DNA from: an uncultured Clostridia bacterium
Lineage (GTDB): Bacteria; Bacillota; Clostridia; TANB77; CAG-508
Length of the DNA stretch: 37,963 bases
NCBI GenBank assembly: GCA_944388745.1
Contig: CALXJZ010000010.1
Span: forward strand, 1-37,963
Direction: 5' to 3'
Shown here: positions 1 to 8,488 of the stretch, one piece after another
Layout of the letters: the number at the start of each line of letters is the position of its first letter
Numbering within the stretch: position 1 is the first letter of the stretch
Program-made: the position numbers and the translations under genes
Notes under the pieces: model-generated
Seen by the model: the letters and a program-made list of their open reading frames with translations, nothing else
Told to the model about the DNA's origin: nothing
The model's database searches: none

Positions 1-1301
1 CTATATTTTGCATTTTCATTTTTGTATATAACATCATTTTCATCTTTACGAATCATTGGTTTATTTGTTGGTATTTCAACAACATCCAAATTATATATCT
101 CTTCAAATTCTGCTGCTTCTGTCATAGCAGTACCAGTCATACCTGATAATTTATCATACATTCTAAAGAAGTTTTGGAATGTAATTGTTGCTAAAGTTTT
201 TGATTCATCAGCTATCTTAACATGTTCTTTTGCTTCGATTGCTTGATGTAATCCATTATTATATCTTCTTCCATACATAATACGTCCTGTAAATTCATCA
301 ACAATTAAAACTTCTCCATCTTTTACGATATAATCTATATCTTTTTTCATAACACCATGTGCACGTAATGCTTGGTTTACATGGTGAACTAATGTAGAGT
401 TTTCTAGGTCATTGAAGTTTTCTAATCCAAATGCTTCTTCTGCTTTTTTAATACCTTTTTGTGTTAATGATGCAGATTTTGCTTTTAAGTCTACAATGTA
501 ATCATATTTTTCATTATCTTCTGCTTGGTCAAAATCTTTTACATCTTCTTCAACAATAACTTTAGGTGTTAATCTACGTACAAAATTATCTGCTTTTTTG
601 TATAAATCTGATGACTCATTTGCTCTACCTGAAATTATAAGCGGAGTACGAGCTTCATCAATTAAAATACTATCAATCTCATCGACGATTGCATAATGTA
701 ATCCTCTTTGAACTAATTGATTTTTATATATAACCATATTATCTCTTAGATAATCGAATCCAAATTCATTATTTGTACCATATGTTACATCTGCATTATA
801 TGCTTCTTGCTTTGCCTTAGGCTCCATTCCTGCAATTACTAAACCAACTGATAGTCCTAAGAATTTATATAATTTTCCCATCCATTCACTATCTCTTTTT
901 GCTAAGTAGTCATTTACTGTAATTACATGAACTCCTTTTCCTTCTAGTGCATTTAGATATACTGGAAGTGTTGCAACTAAAGTTTTACCTTCACCAGTTT
1001 TCATTTCTGCAATTCTTCCTTGGTGTAAAATGATACCACCTATTAATTGCACATCAAAATGTCTCATTCCTAAAACTCTTTTTGATGCTTCTCTAACAAC
1101 TGCAAATGCTTCTGGTAATATGTCATCTAATGTCTTTCCATTTTTTAATTGCTCTTTGAAGTATTCTGTTTTTCCTCTTAATTCTTTATCGCTTAATTTT
1201 GAAATTTCGCCTTCTAGCTCATTGATTTTTTGTACTATTGGCATTACTCTTTTAACTTCTTTTTGACTGTAAGTTTTGAAAATTTTTCTTATTATGCTCA
1301 T
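1..1301 (-). CDS. secA: Preprotein translocase ATPase SecA, N-terminal part (cut by window start)
   Basis: SecA is the cytosolic motor ATPase that pushes secretory preproteins through the SecYEG channel. The visible 433 codons cover the N-terminal nucleotide-binding fold and the preprotein cross-linking domain. They show the Walker A stretch [14 protein letters not shown], the DEAD-box-like segment [20 protein letters not shown] and the conserved [15 protein letters not shown]. The start ATG at 1301 is preceded by a TAGGAGG site at good spacing and matches the family's usual start (MSIIRKIF). The C-terminal half lies beyond base 1. The gene is transcribed away from the rest of the window from its own promoter at 1342-1370. 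Identification is by sequence motifs and is secure. Confidence 0.98.
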   Translation of the reverse strand, partial: MSIIRKIFKTYSQKEVKRVMPIVQKINELEGEISKLSDKELRGKTEYFKEQLKNGKTLDDILPEAFAVVREASKRVLGMRHFDVQLIGGIILHQGRIAEMKTGEGKTLVATLPVYLNALEGKGVHVITVNDYLAKRDSEWMGKLYKFLGLSVGLVIAGMEPKAKQEAYNADVTYGTNNEFGFDYLRDNMVIYKNQLVQRGLHYAIVDEIDSILIDEARTPLIISGRANESSDLYKKADNFVRRLTPKVIVEEDVKDFDQAEDNEKYDYIVDLKAKSASLTQKGIKKAEEAFGLENFNDLENSTLVHHVNQALRAHGVMKKDIDYIVKDGEVLIVDEFTGRIMYGRRYNNGLHQAIEAKEHVKIADESKTLATITFQNFFRMYDKLSGMTGTAMTEAAEFEEIYNLDVVEIPTNKPMIRKDENDVIYKNENAKY

Positions 1302-1341
1302 TTCGAATTGATTCCTCCTAAGTTTATATTTTTACTTTGTT

Positions 1342-1370
1342 ACTATATCACTAAAATAGTATTTTAGCAA
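1342..1370 (-). promoter_or_regulatory. Probable sigma-A promoter of secA
   Basis: On the minus strand, TTGCTA and TATAGT are separated by exactly 17 bases, with TGA immediately before the -10 (extended -10). It lies about 40 bases upstream of the secA start codon. Confidence 0.65.
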
Positions 1371-1409
1371 GTAGTTTGACCAAAAACTTTTATGATAATG
1401 TTCTTATTT

Positions 1410-1439
1410 TTTACTTTACCACATATTATTTACTATAAT
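1410..1439 (+). promoter_or_regulatory. Possible sigma-A promoter of the 1484 gene
   Basis: TTTACT and TATAAT are separated by 18 bases, 45 bases upstream of the next start codon. The -10 is perfect and the -35 is a 4/6 match. Confidence 0.5.
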
Positions 1440-1483
1440 TCATAAATCTTAGAAAATCTAATTGCATAACTGGAGGGTGCTTT

Positions 1484-2032
1484 ATGTTTGTATATAATTT
1501 TAAAATTAATGGAAAAAATTTATTTAAATGTTTTTTTGTTATAATTTTAATAGTTATCACCATTATTGTTGGAATTGTAACTTTTAAAATATTCTACGGT
1601 GCTAGCACTCATAAAAACAAATCCTCATGCTTGCCTCAAAACAATATTTCTACAATTTCAGCATCAAATTATACAAATGTTCTAAAAGCAGTACACGATG
1701 ATATTGATAGTTATGTTGGATTGAAAATTAATTTTATTGGATATGTTTATAGGGTTTCAGATTTGAATGAAAATCAATTTGTTTTGGCAAGAGATATGAT
1801 TATTTCTTCTAATCGCCAATATGTGGTGGTTGGTTTTTTATCTGAATATGTAAATGCTAAAGATTTCAAAGATGATACTTGGGTTGAGGTTACTGGTGAG
1901 ATTACTAAGGGTAGTTATCATGGTGATATGCCTATATTAAAGGTTACTGATATGAAAGAGACTTCTTCTCCTAATGAAGAGTATGTTTATCCTCCTGATG
2001 AAAGTTATATTCCGACTGATGGGGTGTTGTAA
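1484..2032 (+). CDS. Membrane-anchored protein resembling the C-terminal domain of TIGR03943/YcgQ (DUF1980) proteins
   Basis: A 182-residue protein with one hydrophobic segment at about residues 15-37 and the rest predicted extracytoplasmic. The soluble part contains KINFIGYVYR, then ENQFVLARDMII, then DDTWVEVTGEITKG and a final EYVYPPDESY. These match, from memory, the C-terminal OB-like domain of TIGR03943/YcgQ-type proteins, which normally carry extra N-terminal membrane helices and pair with a YcgR-type permease. Here that domain stands alone behind a single anchor and no permease gene is adjacent. The start ATG has a GGAGG site 6 bases upstream. Function is unknown; a metal-related or envelope role has been suggested for the family but nothing here shows it. 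Confidence 0.75.
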   Translation: MFVYNFKINGKNLFKCFFVIILIVITIIVGIVTFKIFYGASTHKNKSSCLPQNNISTISASNYTNVLKAVHDDIDSYVGLKINFIGYVYRVSDLNENQFVLARDMIISSNRQYVVVGFLSEYVNAKDFKDDTWVEVTGEITKGSYHGDMPILKVTDMKETSSPNEEYVYPPDESYIPTDGVL

Positions 2033-2043
2033 AAATATTTAAG

Positions 2044-2072
2044 TTGAAAATTATATGTCAACGTGTTATAAT
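2044..2072 (+). promoter_or_regulatory. Sigma-A promoter of the P-loop kinase gene
   Basis: TTGAAA, 17-base spacer, TATAAT; about 31 bases before the start codon at 2104. It begins 11 bases after the stop of the preceding gene, so the two genes are probably transcribed separately. Confidence 0.75.
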
Positions 2073-2103
2073 ATGTATATCAACATCAAAAGGAGGTAAC
2101 TCT

Positions 2104-2679
2104 ATGTGTAAACTTATCGAAGTATCTGGAACTCCAGATGCTGGAAAAACAACCACTATTGACATGGTAAAAAGCTATTTAATTAGTCGGAATTTTCCAG
2201 TCATAGTAATCGGTGAAGCTGGAGGTAAAACTTTGCCTCCGAAAGATTCTAGAAAAAGTTTGCTTTTCAACATCTGGGTAGGAACAAGTGCTGCAGAATC
2301 AATTTTATCTACAAAGGAAAAATGTAAAAATAATGAAATTATTATTGTTGACCGAGGCCTCATTGATTATCAATTTTGGGTATATTATTACTTAAAAAAG
2401 GAAAAATGTTCAAAGCCAGAGGCTGAAGAAGCATTAAATCTGGACATCTTTACAGACAAGAATTTGTTGCCTGATTTGTTTATTGGTATGACAACTTCTG
2501 TCGATGAAGCAATTAAAAGATCCAGAAGTAAAAACAATACTGTTTCATTAGAATTTCATAACAAAGTTTTTACTGATTTCTTTAAAACTGTTACTGTTCC
2601 TAAATATCTTTTAGATACAACTTATTTATCCCCAGAAGAAACAACAAAAAAGTTTCTAGAACTTATAGAGATACACTAA
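2104..2679 (+). CDS. P-loop kinase, thymidylate/deoxynucleoside kinase-like
   Basis: A 191-residue cytosolic protein opening with a Walker A loop, GTPDAGKTTT, at residues 9-18. A DRG motif follows (IIIVDRGLIDYQFW, about residue 80), as in dTMP kinases and deoxynucleoside kinases, where the Asp-Arg pair contacts the phosphoryl acceptor. The C-terminal half is helical and charged (TSVDEAIKRSR) and could form a lid. The start at 2104 is chosen because AAAGGAGG lies 7 bases upstream; an in-frame upstream ATG at 2044 overlaps the promoter. The substrate cannot be read from the sequence, so it could be a nucleotide kinase or another small-molecule kinase. The gene converges on the PHP gene, and both stop codons lie in one palindrome (2666-2692). 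Confidence 0.7.
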   Translation: MCKLIEVSGTPDAGKTTTIDMVKSYLISRNFPVIVIGEAGGKTLPPKDSRKSLLFNIWVGTSAAESILSTKEKCKNNEIIIVDRGLIDYQFWVYYYLKKEKCSKPEAEEALNLDIFTDKNLLPDLFIGMTTSVDEAIKRSRSKNNTVSLEFHNKVFTDFFKTVTVPKYLLDTTYLSPEETTKKFLELIEIH

Positions 2680-2703
2680 CAGTGTATCTCTAATCTATTT
2701 TTT
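2666..2703 (+). terminator. Terminator palindrome containing both convergent stop codons
   Basis: A perfect 12-bp stem (2666-2677 with 2681-2692, 3-base loop) is followed on the plus strand by a T-rich tract near 2698-2703. The plus-strand TAA (2677-2679) and the minus-strand TAG (2678-2676) overlap in the loop, so the hairpin ends both the kinase gene and the PHP gene. The minus side lacks an immediate T run. Confidence 0.75.
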
Positions 2704-3536
2704 AACTTTTCATAAATCATGCTTTCTTCTTTGTTTAAAATATTACTGTTTTTTCCAGTTCCCAATTCTATTTCAGGAGTAACATTTGGTCCATGGTAAT
2801 CACTTCCCTTTGATATCAATAAATTATAATTTATGGCTATATTCCTATATTCTTTTATCTCATCAAAAGTATGGGTACTATGATAACACTCGATACCGTC
2901 CAAACCATACGAAATCAATTCTTTAATTTTATTTTCCAAGTCCTCTTGATTTAATTTTAATGTTTTTGGATGAGCTAATATTGCTATTCCATTAGCTCTC
3001 TTTATAGCTTCTATTGTTTCTTTTGGCGACAATGTCATTCTATTTATTGTATTTAATGGTGGTACATTAAATAGGTTATCATACGCTTCTTCTATGTCCT
3101 TTATATATCCTTTTTCGAATAATACTTGTGCAAAATGAGGCTTTGCAATTATCTCTCCTATTGCATATTTTTTTACATCATCTATACTAATGTCATACCC
3201 TAATTCATTAAACATTTTTATAAATTTATTATTTCTGTCGTTTCTATCTTTTTTTAATTTATCAGTAATTTTTTTAAATTCTGGTTTTGTATAATTTATG
3301 TACAAGCCTAATATATGCATTTTACCTATATCTACTTTAGCACTAAATTCAATTCCTGGTACAATCTCTATTTCTTTATTTTTTGCATAATCAATCGCCT
3401 CATCTAAACTATCAATTGTATCATGATCTGTAATTGCAAGTACTGATATTTCTTTTTGTATTGCTTTATCTATTAACTCTTTTGGTTTGAATTCTCCATC
3501 TGATGCTGTAGTATGTGAATGTAAATCGACTATCAT
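2676..3536 (-). CDS. PHP-domain phosphoesterase (TrpH/YciV-like)
   Basis: A 286-residue PHP-family metal-dependent phosphoesterase. The N-terminus has the first metal motif DLHSHTTASDGEF, followed by AITDHDTID, GIEFSA and, near the C-terminus, KGSDYHGP. These are the histidine/aspartate clusters that bind the metal site. Characterised relatives (YciV/RNase AM, TrpH) release nucleotides from 3',5'-bisphosphates or RNA 5' ends; the exact substrate here is inferred from family only. The start codon lies 1 base after the TAA of the alpha/beta hydrolase, and its AAAGGAG site sits inside that gene's last codons, so the two are translationally linked. It is the third gene of an operon starting at 5021. 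Confidence 0.9.
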   Translation of the reverse strand: MIVDLHSHTTASDGEFKPKELIDKAIQKEISVLAITDHDTIDSLDEAIDYAKNKEIEIVPGIEFSAKVDIGKMHILGLYINYTKPEFKKITDKLKKDRNDRNNKFIKMFNELGYDISIDDVKKYAIGEIIAKPHFAQVLFEKGYIKDIEEAYDNLFNVPPLNTINRMTLSPKETIEAIKRANGIAILAHPKTLKLNQEDLENKIKELISYGLDGIECYHSTHTFDEIKEYRNIAINYNLLISKGSDYHGPNVTPEIELGTGKNSNILNKEESMIYEKLKNRLEIHC

Positions 3537-3537
3537 C

Positions 3538-4311
3538 TTACATCTTCTCCTTTCTTAAGTAACTATATGCTTTACTTATCGCTTTTTCTAGTTCACCATC
3601 TTTCTTCATTCTATGATCCGCTCCATCAATTTCATATAATTCTATATTATTCGGGTCTAAAGATAGAAATTCTTTCGTATCTTTAATTGGTGCTACATCA
3701 TCTTCAGTCCCTTGAATTATAAGAATATATTGATTGCTATTATATAAATCAATTATTTTATTTTTTGCTAAATCTTCATAAAACTCGTATGAAATAAGCA
3801 TCTTCCTTTCAAACCCTAGTGTTGTTACTTTTCTTTCTTTAAATTTCTCAAAAGGTTCTCTTAATAAAGTATCTTTAAATATTTCATCCATTTTTATAGC
3901 TGGTGCTCTTAATATTATTTTATTATACTGTGTTCCTCTAGTAAAAATTTTTAGCAAAGTAATATATGCTCCAAAACTAGTTGCAAAAATATTAATTTCT
4001 ATTTTATCTCCAAATCTGTTTTTTATATAGGTTTCTATGGCTTCTATATCATTTATACAATTACTAATTGTCAATTTATCTCCATTTACTTCACTCTGTC
4101 CATGTCCTGGAAAATCAAAACAAATTAGTCCAATATTATCTTTATAAATAGTTTCAGCAAGATATTTTATTGCACTACTTTCCTTATCTCCACCAAAGCC
4201 GTGACAAGCAATTACAATTTTATCTATATCTTCATTTGGAATATATAATGATGCCGAAATATTATAATTATTTTTGCTTTTTATTTTTACATCTTCTACA
4301 TTCATATTCAT
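3538..4311 (-). CDS. Alpha/beta-hydrolase family protein
   Basis: A serine-hydrolase fold of about 257 residues, close in layout to small S9-like/monoacylglycerol-lipase-type hydrolases. Visible features are the oxyanion-side HGFGGDKESS, the PGHGQSE turn, the nucleophile elbow ATSFGAY (Ser between Thr and Phe), an acid-bearing loop GTEDDVAPIKDT and the catalytic histidine in DGADHRMKK. There is no signal peptide, so it is cytosolic. The start at 4311 overlaps the upstream TGA as ATGA and has AAAGGAG just before it. ATGs at 4326 and 4305 are alternatives. Substrate unknown; ester or peptide cleavage is inferred from the fold. Confidence 0.85.
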   Translation of the reverse strand: MNMNVEDVKIKSKNNYNISASLYIPNEDIDKIVIACHGFGGDKESSAIKYLAETIYKDNIGLICFDFPGHGQSEVNGDKLTISNCINDIEAIETYIKNRFGDKIEINIFATSFGAYITLLKIFTRGTQYNKIILRAPAIKMDEIFKDTLLREPFEKFKERKVTTLGFERKMLISYEFYEDLAKNKIIDLYNSNQYILIIQGTEDDVAPIKDTKEFLSLDPNNIELYEIDGADHRMKKDGELEKAISKAYSYLRKEKM

Positions 4312-5021
4312 CTTTCTCCTTTCCATTCATCATTTTCACGCTCTTTTAAAATTTTTACTAATCTATAGACAGAATTGAAGTCCGATATTTCATTTTGATT
4401 AGTAGTTTCTAAAAATTGTTCTGCTTCAATTCCAACACCTGTATGACCAATTTTATTTTCTTTCCAGAGTTCATTTGGAATAGCAAAAGTCATATTGTTT
4501 AAATATCTTTTAAAATCCATTCCCTTTCTTTCACAACTTGCTTCTCTTTCTGGATCTAAAATAACATATGATACTTTATTGTTTTCATTTACTTCTGCTA
4601 AAACAACATAATGCATTAATTTTTTATTTTTTCCAGGTAATTTAGCTAATAAAGTATAACTGTTTATATCATACATTGCTAATAATATTCTTGTTAATTC
4701 TGCATATCCTGCACACATTGCTTGTTTCCTTAATAACGCTGCATATGCTGTTCTATATATCTTTTCATCTTCATCAAAAAATTCTACATTTCCAGAAAAT
4801 TTATCGAAATACTCACTTCTAATACTTGTATTAGACTTAACATAGTTATTTATTATTCTTAATATATCTTTAGTTTTAGAATTTGCATCAATTTCAAATT
4901 TATTTACTAAATTATCCACTTCCATTATTAAGGTTTCAAACATAACTCTATTATAAAATTCAGTTCCGTGTGCTTTATCTTTTATTATCTTTTTTATCTT
5001 ATCAATATGTATTTTATCCAT
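4308..5021 (-). CDS. Transglutaminase-like cysteine protein
   Basis: About 237 residues. The central part carries a transglutaminase-like Cys-His-Asp set: the cysteine in KQAMCAGYAELTRILL, the histidine in LMHYVVLAEV and the aspartate in VILDPERE. The family includes protein cross-linkers, peptidases and inactive scaffolds. No signal peptide or membrane helix is present, so the protein is probably cytosolic, unusual for peptidoglycan-linked members. The start at 5021 is preferred because GAGGG lies just upstream and the promoter at 5053-5081 lies before it. It is the first gene of the operon and shares an ATGA overlap with the hydrolase. Confidence 0.75.
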   Translation of the reverse strand: MDKIHIDKIKKIIKDKAHGTEFYNRVMFETLIMEVDNLVNKFEIDANSKTKDILRIINNYVKSNTSIRSEYFDKFSGNVEFFDEDEKIYRTAYAALLRKQAMCAGYAELTRILLAMYDINSYTLLAKLPGKNKKLMHYVVLAEVNENNKVSYVILDPEREASCERKGMDFKRYLNNMTFAIPNELWKENKIGHTGVGIEAEQFLETTNQNEISDFNSVYRLVKILKERENDEWKGER

Positions 5022-5052
5022 TACATCCCTCTTTTCTTTCAATATAATACAT

Positions 5053-5081
5053 ATTGTAACATCAATATTTAATAAAGTCAA
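5053..5081 (-). promoter_or_regulatory. Sigma-A promoter of the transglutaminase-hydrolase-PHP operon
   Basis: On the minus strand, TTGACT and TACAAT are separated by 17 bases with TGT just before the -10. It is divergent from the guaA promoter, leaving about 24 bases between the two -35 hexamers. Confidence 0.75.
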
Positions 5082-5105
5082 TTTTACATAACTTCAAAAT
5101 ATTTA

Positions 5106-5134
5106 TTTACTTATTTAACAATCTATGATACAAT
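5106..5134 (+). promoter_or_regulatory. Sigma-A promoter of guaA
   Basis: TTTACT, 17 bases, TACAAT, with TGA before the -10 (extended). It leaves a leader of only about 25 bases, too short for a purine riboswitch. Confidence 0.7.
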
Positions 5135-5166
5135 ACATGAAAGTAAAATGAAAGGATGATTAATAT

Positions 5167-6705
5167 ATGAAAAGTAATGAACTAATTTTAATTCTAGACT
5201 TCGGTGGACAATACAACCAACTAATAGCAAGACGAGTAAGAGAATGCAACGTATATTCAGAAGTAGTACCTTATGACATATCAATCGAAAAAATCAAAGA
5301 AAAAAATCCAAAAGGAATCATTTTTACTGGAGGACCAGCAAGTGTATATGGAGAAGAATCTCCTAGATGTGCAGATGGAATATTTGAATTAGGAATACCT
5401 GTTCTTGGAATTTGTTATGGTATGCAACTTATGACATATACACTTGGAGGAAAAGTAGCTAAAGCAAATAAAAGAGAATATGGAACAACAGATGTAAAAA
5501 TAGACAACAACTCTTTATTATTCAAAGGTTTTGGAAATAACAATGGCTTTTTAATGAGTCACACTGATTATGTAGAAACCGTACCAGAAGGCTTCGAAAA
5601 TATTGCCTCTACCCCATCTTGTCCAAATGCTGCAATGCAAAATCCTAATAAAAAACTATATGGAATTCAATTTCATCCAGAAGTTAATAATTCTGTTAAT
5701 GGAACACAAGTAATTAAAAACTTCTTATTTGAAATTTGTAATTGTAGTGGTGATTGGCAAATTTCTTCATTTGTTGATGAAAGTATTAAAAATTTAAAAG
5801 AAAAAATTGGAGATAAAAAAGCCTTATGTGCTTTATCAGGAGGAGTTGATTCTTCTGTTGCCGCAGTTTTATTAAATAAAGCTATCGGAAAAAATCTAAC
5901 TTGTATCTTCGTTGACCATGGCCTACTTCGTAAAAATGAAGGTGATGAAGTTGAAGAAGTATTTAGAAATCAATTTGACATTAACTTAATTAGAGTAAAT
6001 GCTAAAGATAGATTTTTATCAAAACTTGCAGGAGTTACTGACCCAGAGAAAAAAAGAAGAATTATTGGAGAAGAATTTATACGAGTTTTTGAAGAAGAGG
6101 CTAAAAAAATTGGCACTGTTGATTTCTTAGTGCAAGGAACTATTTATCCTGATGTTATTGAAAGCGGATTAGGTAAAAGTTCTGTAATTAAAAGCCATCA
6201 TAATGTAGGTGGATTACCTGACTATGTTGATTTTAAAGAAATTGTAGAACCTTTAAGAGATTTATTTAAAGATGAAGTTAGAAAAACTGGTTTAGAGTTA
6301 GGTATTCCAGAAAACTTAGTATATAGGCAACCATTCCCTGGTCCAGGTTTAGCTATAAGGATTATTGGAGATATAACAGATGACAAATTAGATATTTTAA
6401 AAGAAGCGGATAGTATTTTCAGAGAAGAAATTGCAAATGCTGGATTACACAAAAGTATTAATCAATATTTTGCAGTTTTAACTAATTTAAAATCTGTTGG
6501 TGTTATGGGAGATGAAAGAACTTATGATTATACAATAGCTCTTCGTGCTGTTGAAACTACTGATTTTATGACAGGTGTTTGGAGCAAAATACCTTATGAT
6601 GTTTTAGAAAAGGTTTCAAGTAGAATTGTAAATGAAGTTAATCATGTAAATAGAGTCGTTTATGATATTACTTCTAAACCACCTGCAACAATTGAATGGG
6701 AATGA
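5167..6705 (+). CDS. guaA: GMP synthase (glutamine-hydrolysing)
   Basis: GuaA makes GMP from XMP, ATP and glutamine, the last step of guanine nucleotide synthesis. The 512 residues are full length for the fused two-domain enzyme. The class I glutamine amidotransferase comes first (nucleophile in GICYGMQL, Cys83; histidine in GIQFHPEV). The ATP-pyrophosphatase domain follows (P-loop [15 protein letters not shown]), then the dimerisation domain with [13 protein letters not shown], ending in the typical KPPATIEWE. Start by AAAGGATG just upstream. It is transcribed alone from the promoter at 5106-5134 and ends at the bidirectional hairpin at 6782-6812. Confidence 0.98.
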   Translation: MKSNELILILDFGGQYNQLIARRVRECNVYSEVVPYDISIEKIKEKNPKGIIFTGGPASVYGEESPRCADGIFELGIPVLGICYGMQLMTYTLGGKVAKANKREYGTTDVKIDNNSLLFKGFGNNNGFLMSHTDYVETVPEGFENIASTPSCPNAAMQNPNKKLYGIQFHPEVNNSVNGTQVIKNFLFEICNCSGDWQISSFVDESIKNLKEKIGDKKALCALSGGVDSSVAAVLLNKAIGKNLTCIFVDHGLLRKNEGDEVEEVFRNQFDINLIRVNAKDRFLSKLAGVTDPEKKRRIIGEEFIRVFEEEAKKIGTVDFLVQGTIYPDVIESGLGKSSVIKSHHNVGGLPDYVDFKEIVEPLRDLFKDEVRKTGLELGIPENLVYRQPFPGPGLAIRIIGDITDDKLDILKEADSIFREEIANAGLHKSINQYFAVLTNLKSVGVMGDERTYDYTIALRAVETTDFMTGVWSKIPYDVLEKVSSRIVNEVNHVNRVVYDITSKPPATIEWE

Positions 6706-6710
6706 GCTCA

Positions 6711-6760
6711 TTGGGGACGTGCCAAATTGTTTCAAAATGAAACAAAAGGGACAGACCTAG
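6711..6760 (+). repeat. REP-like palindromic repeat after guaA
   Basis: It begins 6 bases after the guaA stop with TTGGGGACGTGCC and contains a palindrome TTGTTTCA-aaa-TGAAACAA at 6727-6745, then AAAAGGGACAG. The same GTTTCA/TGAAAC hairpin with a GGGGAC or GGGACG flank recurs at 21144-21190 and 34196-34232. Confidence 0.65.
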
Positions 6761-6781
6761 TTTATATTTATTACTCATATT

Positions 6782-6812
6782 AAAAGACATGTGAATTTCA
6801 CATGTCTTTTTT
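6782..6812. terminator. Bidirectional intrinsic terminator
   Basis: A near-perfect palindrome built on AAAAGACATGTGAA and its complement, followed by TTTTTT on the plus strand and TTTTA on the minus strand. It serves guaA and the convergent gene ending at 6811, whose stop codon is in the T tract. Confidence 0.85.
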
Positions 6813-7221
6813 ACGGAATAAAATAGATTTGTTTGACTCTTTCTAACTCTTTTTCAATTTTTTCTTGCTTTGAAAAATCCTTAATTGGTTCAACAAATTT
6901 TATTGCAGCAAATTTTTCCTGTTCACTTAACCCTATTAAAGTATATGCTCCTGGTAATTCAATATCTTCAAAATGTCCTGAAAAACTCAAAAATTGTAAT
7001 TGCTCTTCCTCGTCAAAATCTAATAATTCTAAATACAATTCATTGTTTTCCCCTATATCACCAAATAAAACATCATTCGTTAAATAGCCCTCAAAAGAAT
7101 CATCTGTGAAAATCATATAGCCTTCGTTGAAATAATATAACTCGCCATATTCATTTTCATCATCATCATATAAAACCCATTCGCCTATCCGTAATTCAAT
7201 TTTGTAATATAATTTCTTCAT
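6811..7221 (-). CDS. Acidic protein of unknown function
   Basis: I do not recognise this 136-residue protein. It is strongly acidic, rich in Glu, Asp and aromatic residues (YDDDENEYGELYYF; LLDFDEEEQLQFLSF), with no signal peptide or membrane helix from the chosen start. It looks like a soluble beta-rich domain followed by a C-terminal helix with alternating charges (QEKIEKELERVKQIYF). The start at 7221 is preferred because GGGGAGAG lies just upstream; an upstream in-frame ATG at 7311 would add a hydrophobic leader without a ribosome site. The gene upstream on the same strand starts well above it. Confidence 0.6.
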   Translation of the reverse strand: MKKLYYKIELRIGEWVLYDDDENEYGELYYFNEGYMIFTDDSFEGYLTNDVLFGDIGENNELYLELLDFDEEEQLQFLSFSGHFEDIELPGAYTLIGLSEQEKFAAIKFVEPIKDFSKQEKIEKELERVKQIYFIP

Positions 7222-7313
7222 GTCTCTCCCCACTTTCTTTAATTGAAAAAAGTTTGTTGTTACAAAATATATTAATAACACTATATTAACATAAACCAAA
7301 CTATTTTTCAATA

Positions 7314-8411
7314 CTATTTCTTATCAAAAATAGTTTTAAATACACCTTGGTCAATTAAATTAGCAAAAATATTTTTAACTATAATTAAAACTATTGGTCC
7401 AACTAAAAGACCCATAATACCAATTACCTTAAAGCCAGTATACATAGCAATCAAAGTAAAAATTGGATGAACGCCAATATTTTTACTAACCAATTTAGGC
7501 TCTAAAACTTGTCTAACTACTGACATAATTATTAATAAAACAATAATAGCTATACCTAAGTTAATATCTCCATTCAAAGCACAAATAATTGCCCATGGAA
7601 TCATAACTGTTCCAGAACCAAGTATTGGAAGAGCATCCACAAAACCAATGAATAAAGCCATAAGTAATGGATATTGAACATTAAATCCAACTATTTGTAA
7701 GATATATAATCCAATTAGGGAAATAACAAAAGATACTAATATAAGTGTTGCTTCTGCCTTTAGATATCCTCCTAATGTTTGGATTAAATCTTTTAAATGT
7801 ATCGAAATCTTTTTTACCCATAATCTAGGTAAATGATGCTCAATTTGGTCTAAGATATATATTTTATCTACACAAATAAAATATAATGCAATTACTGTTA
7901 TACCAATACAAATTGCAATTGATGGAATACTTGTTACAAAGTTTATTAAATTATTTAATATATTTCTTAGCCAATCAGAAGCGGTAGTCAGAAAATCCCC
8001 TGTGGAATTTTGTATTACTTCTAATATTTCATCTGATAAATGTATATTGTCAAAATTAAAATAATTTATTAAATTTTGAAATTGTGCATATAACTTATCA
8101 AAATAATCATTTAAACTTTGCAATAAACTTGAAGATTCTGAAAATAAAGTTATCAATAGCCAAGCTAAACCACCTATTATAATAACTGAAACCAAAACAA
8201 ATATAATAATTGAACTCGTTCTTCTTGTTAAATGTGTTTTTTTCATTATTTTTTTAATTGCTGGTTCAATCATTAATGATATTATAAATGCAATTAAGAA
8301 TGGCATATAAAAAATAGATAGCTCTAAAGCTATATATAAACCCAATAATATTAATACCACATATAAAATATTTTTTAATACTCTTGTCCAATATGACATA
8401 TTAATTATCAT
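7314..8411 (-). CDS. ytvI: AI-2E family membrane protein, YtvI-like
   Basis: A polytopic protein of about 365 residues of the AI-2E/UPF0118 permease superfamily. It has paired N-terminal helices, a long soluble segment (about residues 90-150, SLNDYFDKLYAQ), and further C-terminal helices containing the family signatures DALPILGSGTVMIPW and VRQVLEPKLVSKNIGVHP. The best match in layout is the sporulation integral membrane protein YtvI; its transport substrate is not established. ATG at 8411 is preferred to the GTG at 8420 because AGGTG sits 6 bases before it. It lies between two unrelated minus-strand genes. Confidence 0.8.
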   Translation of the reverse strand: MIINMSYWTRVLKNILYVVLILLGLYIALELSIFYMPFLIAFIISLMIEPAIKKIMKKTHLTRRTSSIIIFVLVSVIIIGGLAWLLITLFSESSSLLQSLNDYFDKLYAQFQNLINYFNFDNIHLSDEILEVIQNSTGDFLTTASDWLRNILNNLINFVTSIPSIAICIGITVIALYFICVDKIYILDQIEHHLPRLWVKKISIHLKDLIQTLGGYLKAEATLILVSFVISLIGLYILQIVGFNVQYPLLMALFIGFVDALPILGSGTVMIPWAIICALNGDINLGIAIIVLLIIMSVVRQVLEPKLVSKNIGVHPIFTLIAMYTGFKVIGIMGLLVGPIVLIIVKNIFANLIDQGVFKTIFDKK

Positions 8412-8460
8412 GTCGTTCACCTAATTTTAATATATGTAAAAAAATTTTTATTATGCAAAA

Positions 8461-8488
8461 AGGATTTGGGGACGTGCCCCAAAATCCT
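8461..8488. repeat. REP-like hairpin at the 3' end of the CBS gene
   Basis: AGGATTTGGGG and CCCCAAAATCCT form a stem around ACGTG. The GGGGACGTGCCCC core matches the repeats at 6711 and 34196. The TAG stop of the CBS gene (8489-8487) overlaps its edge, so it may also act as that gene's terminator. Confidence 0.65.

Noticed and set aside
3538..5021. Transglutaminase-hydrolase-PHP trio as a defence island
   Set aside because: No nuclease, NTPase or phage-sensing partner and no mobile element nearby; tight overlaps look like an ordinary housekeeping operon of unknown role.
5082..5166. Possible purine riboswitch before guaA
   Set aside because: The leader after the predicted promoter is only about 25 bases and has no conserved purine-aptamer core.
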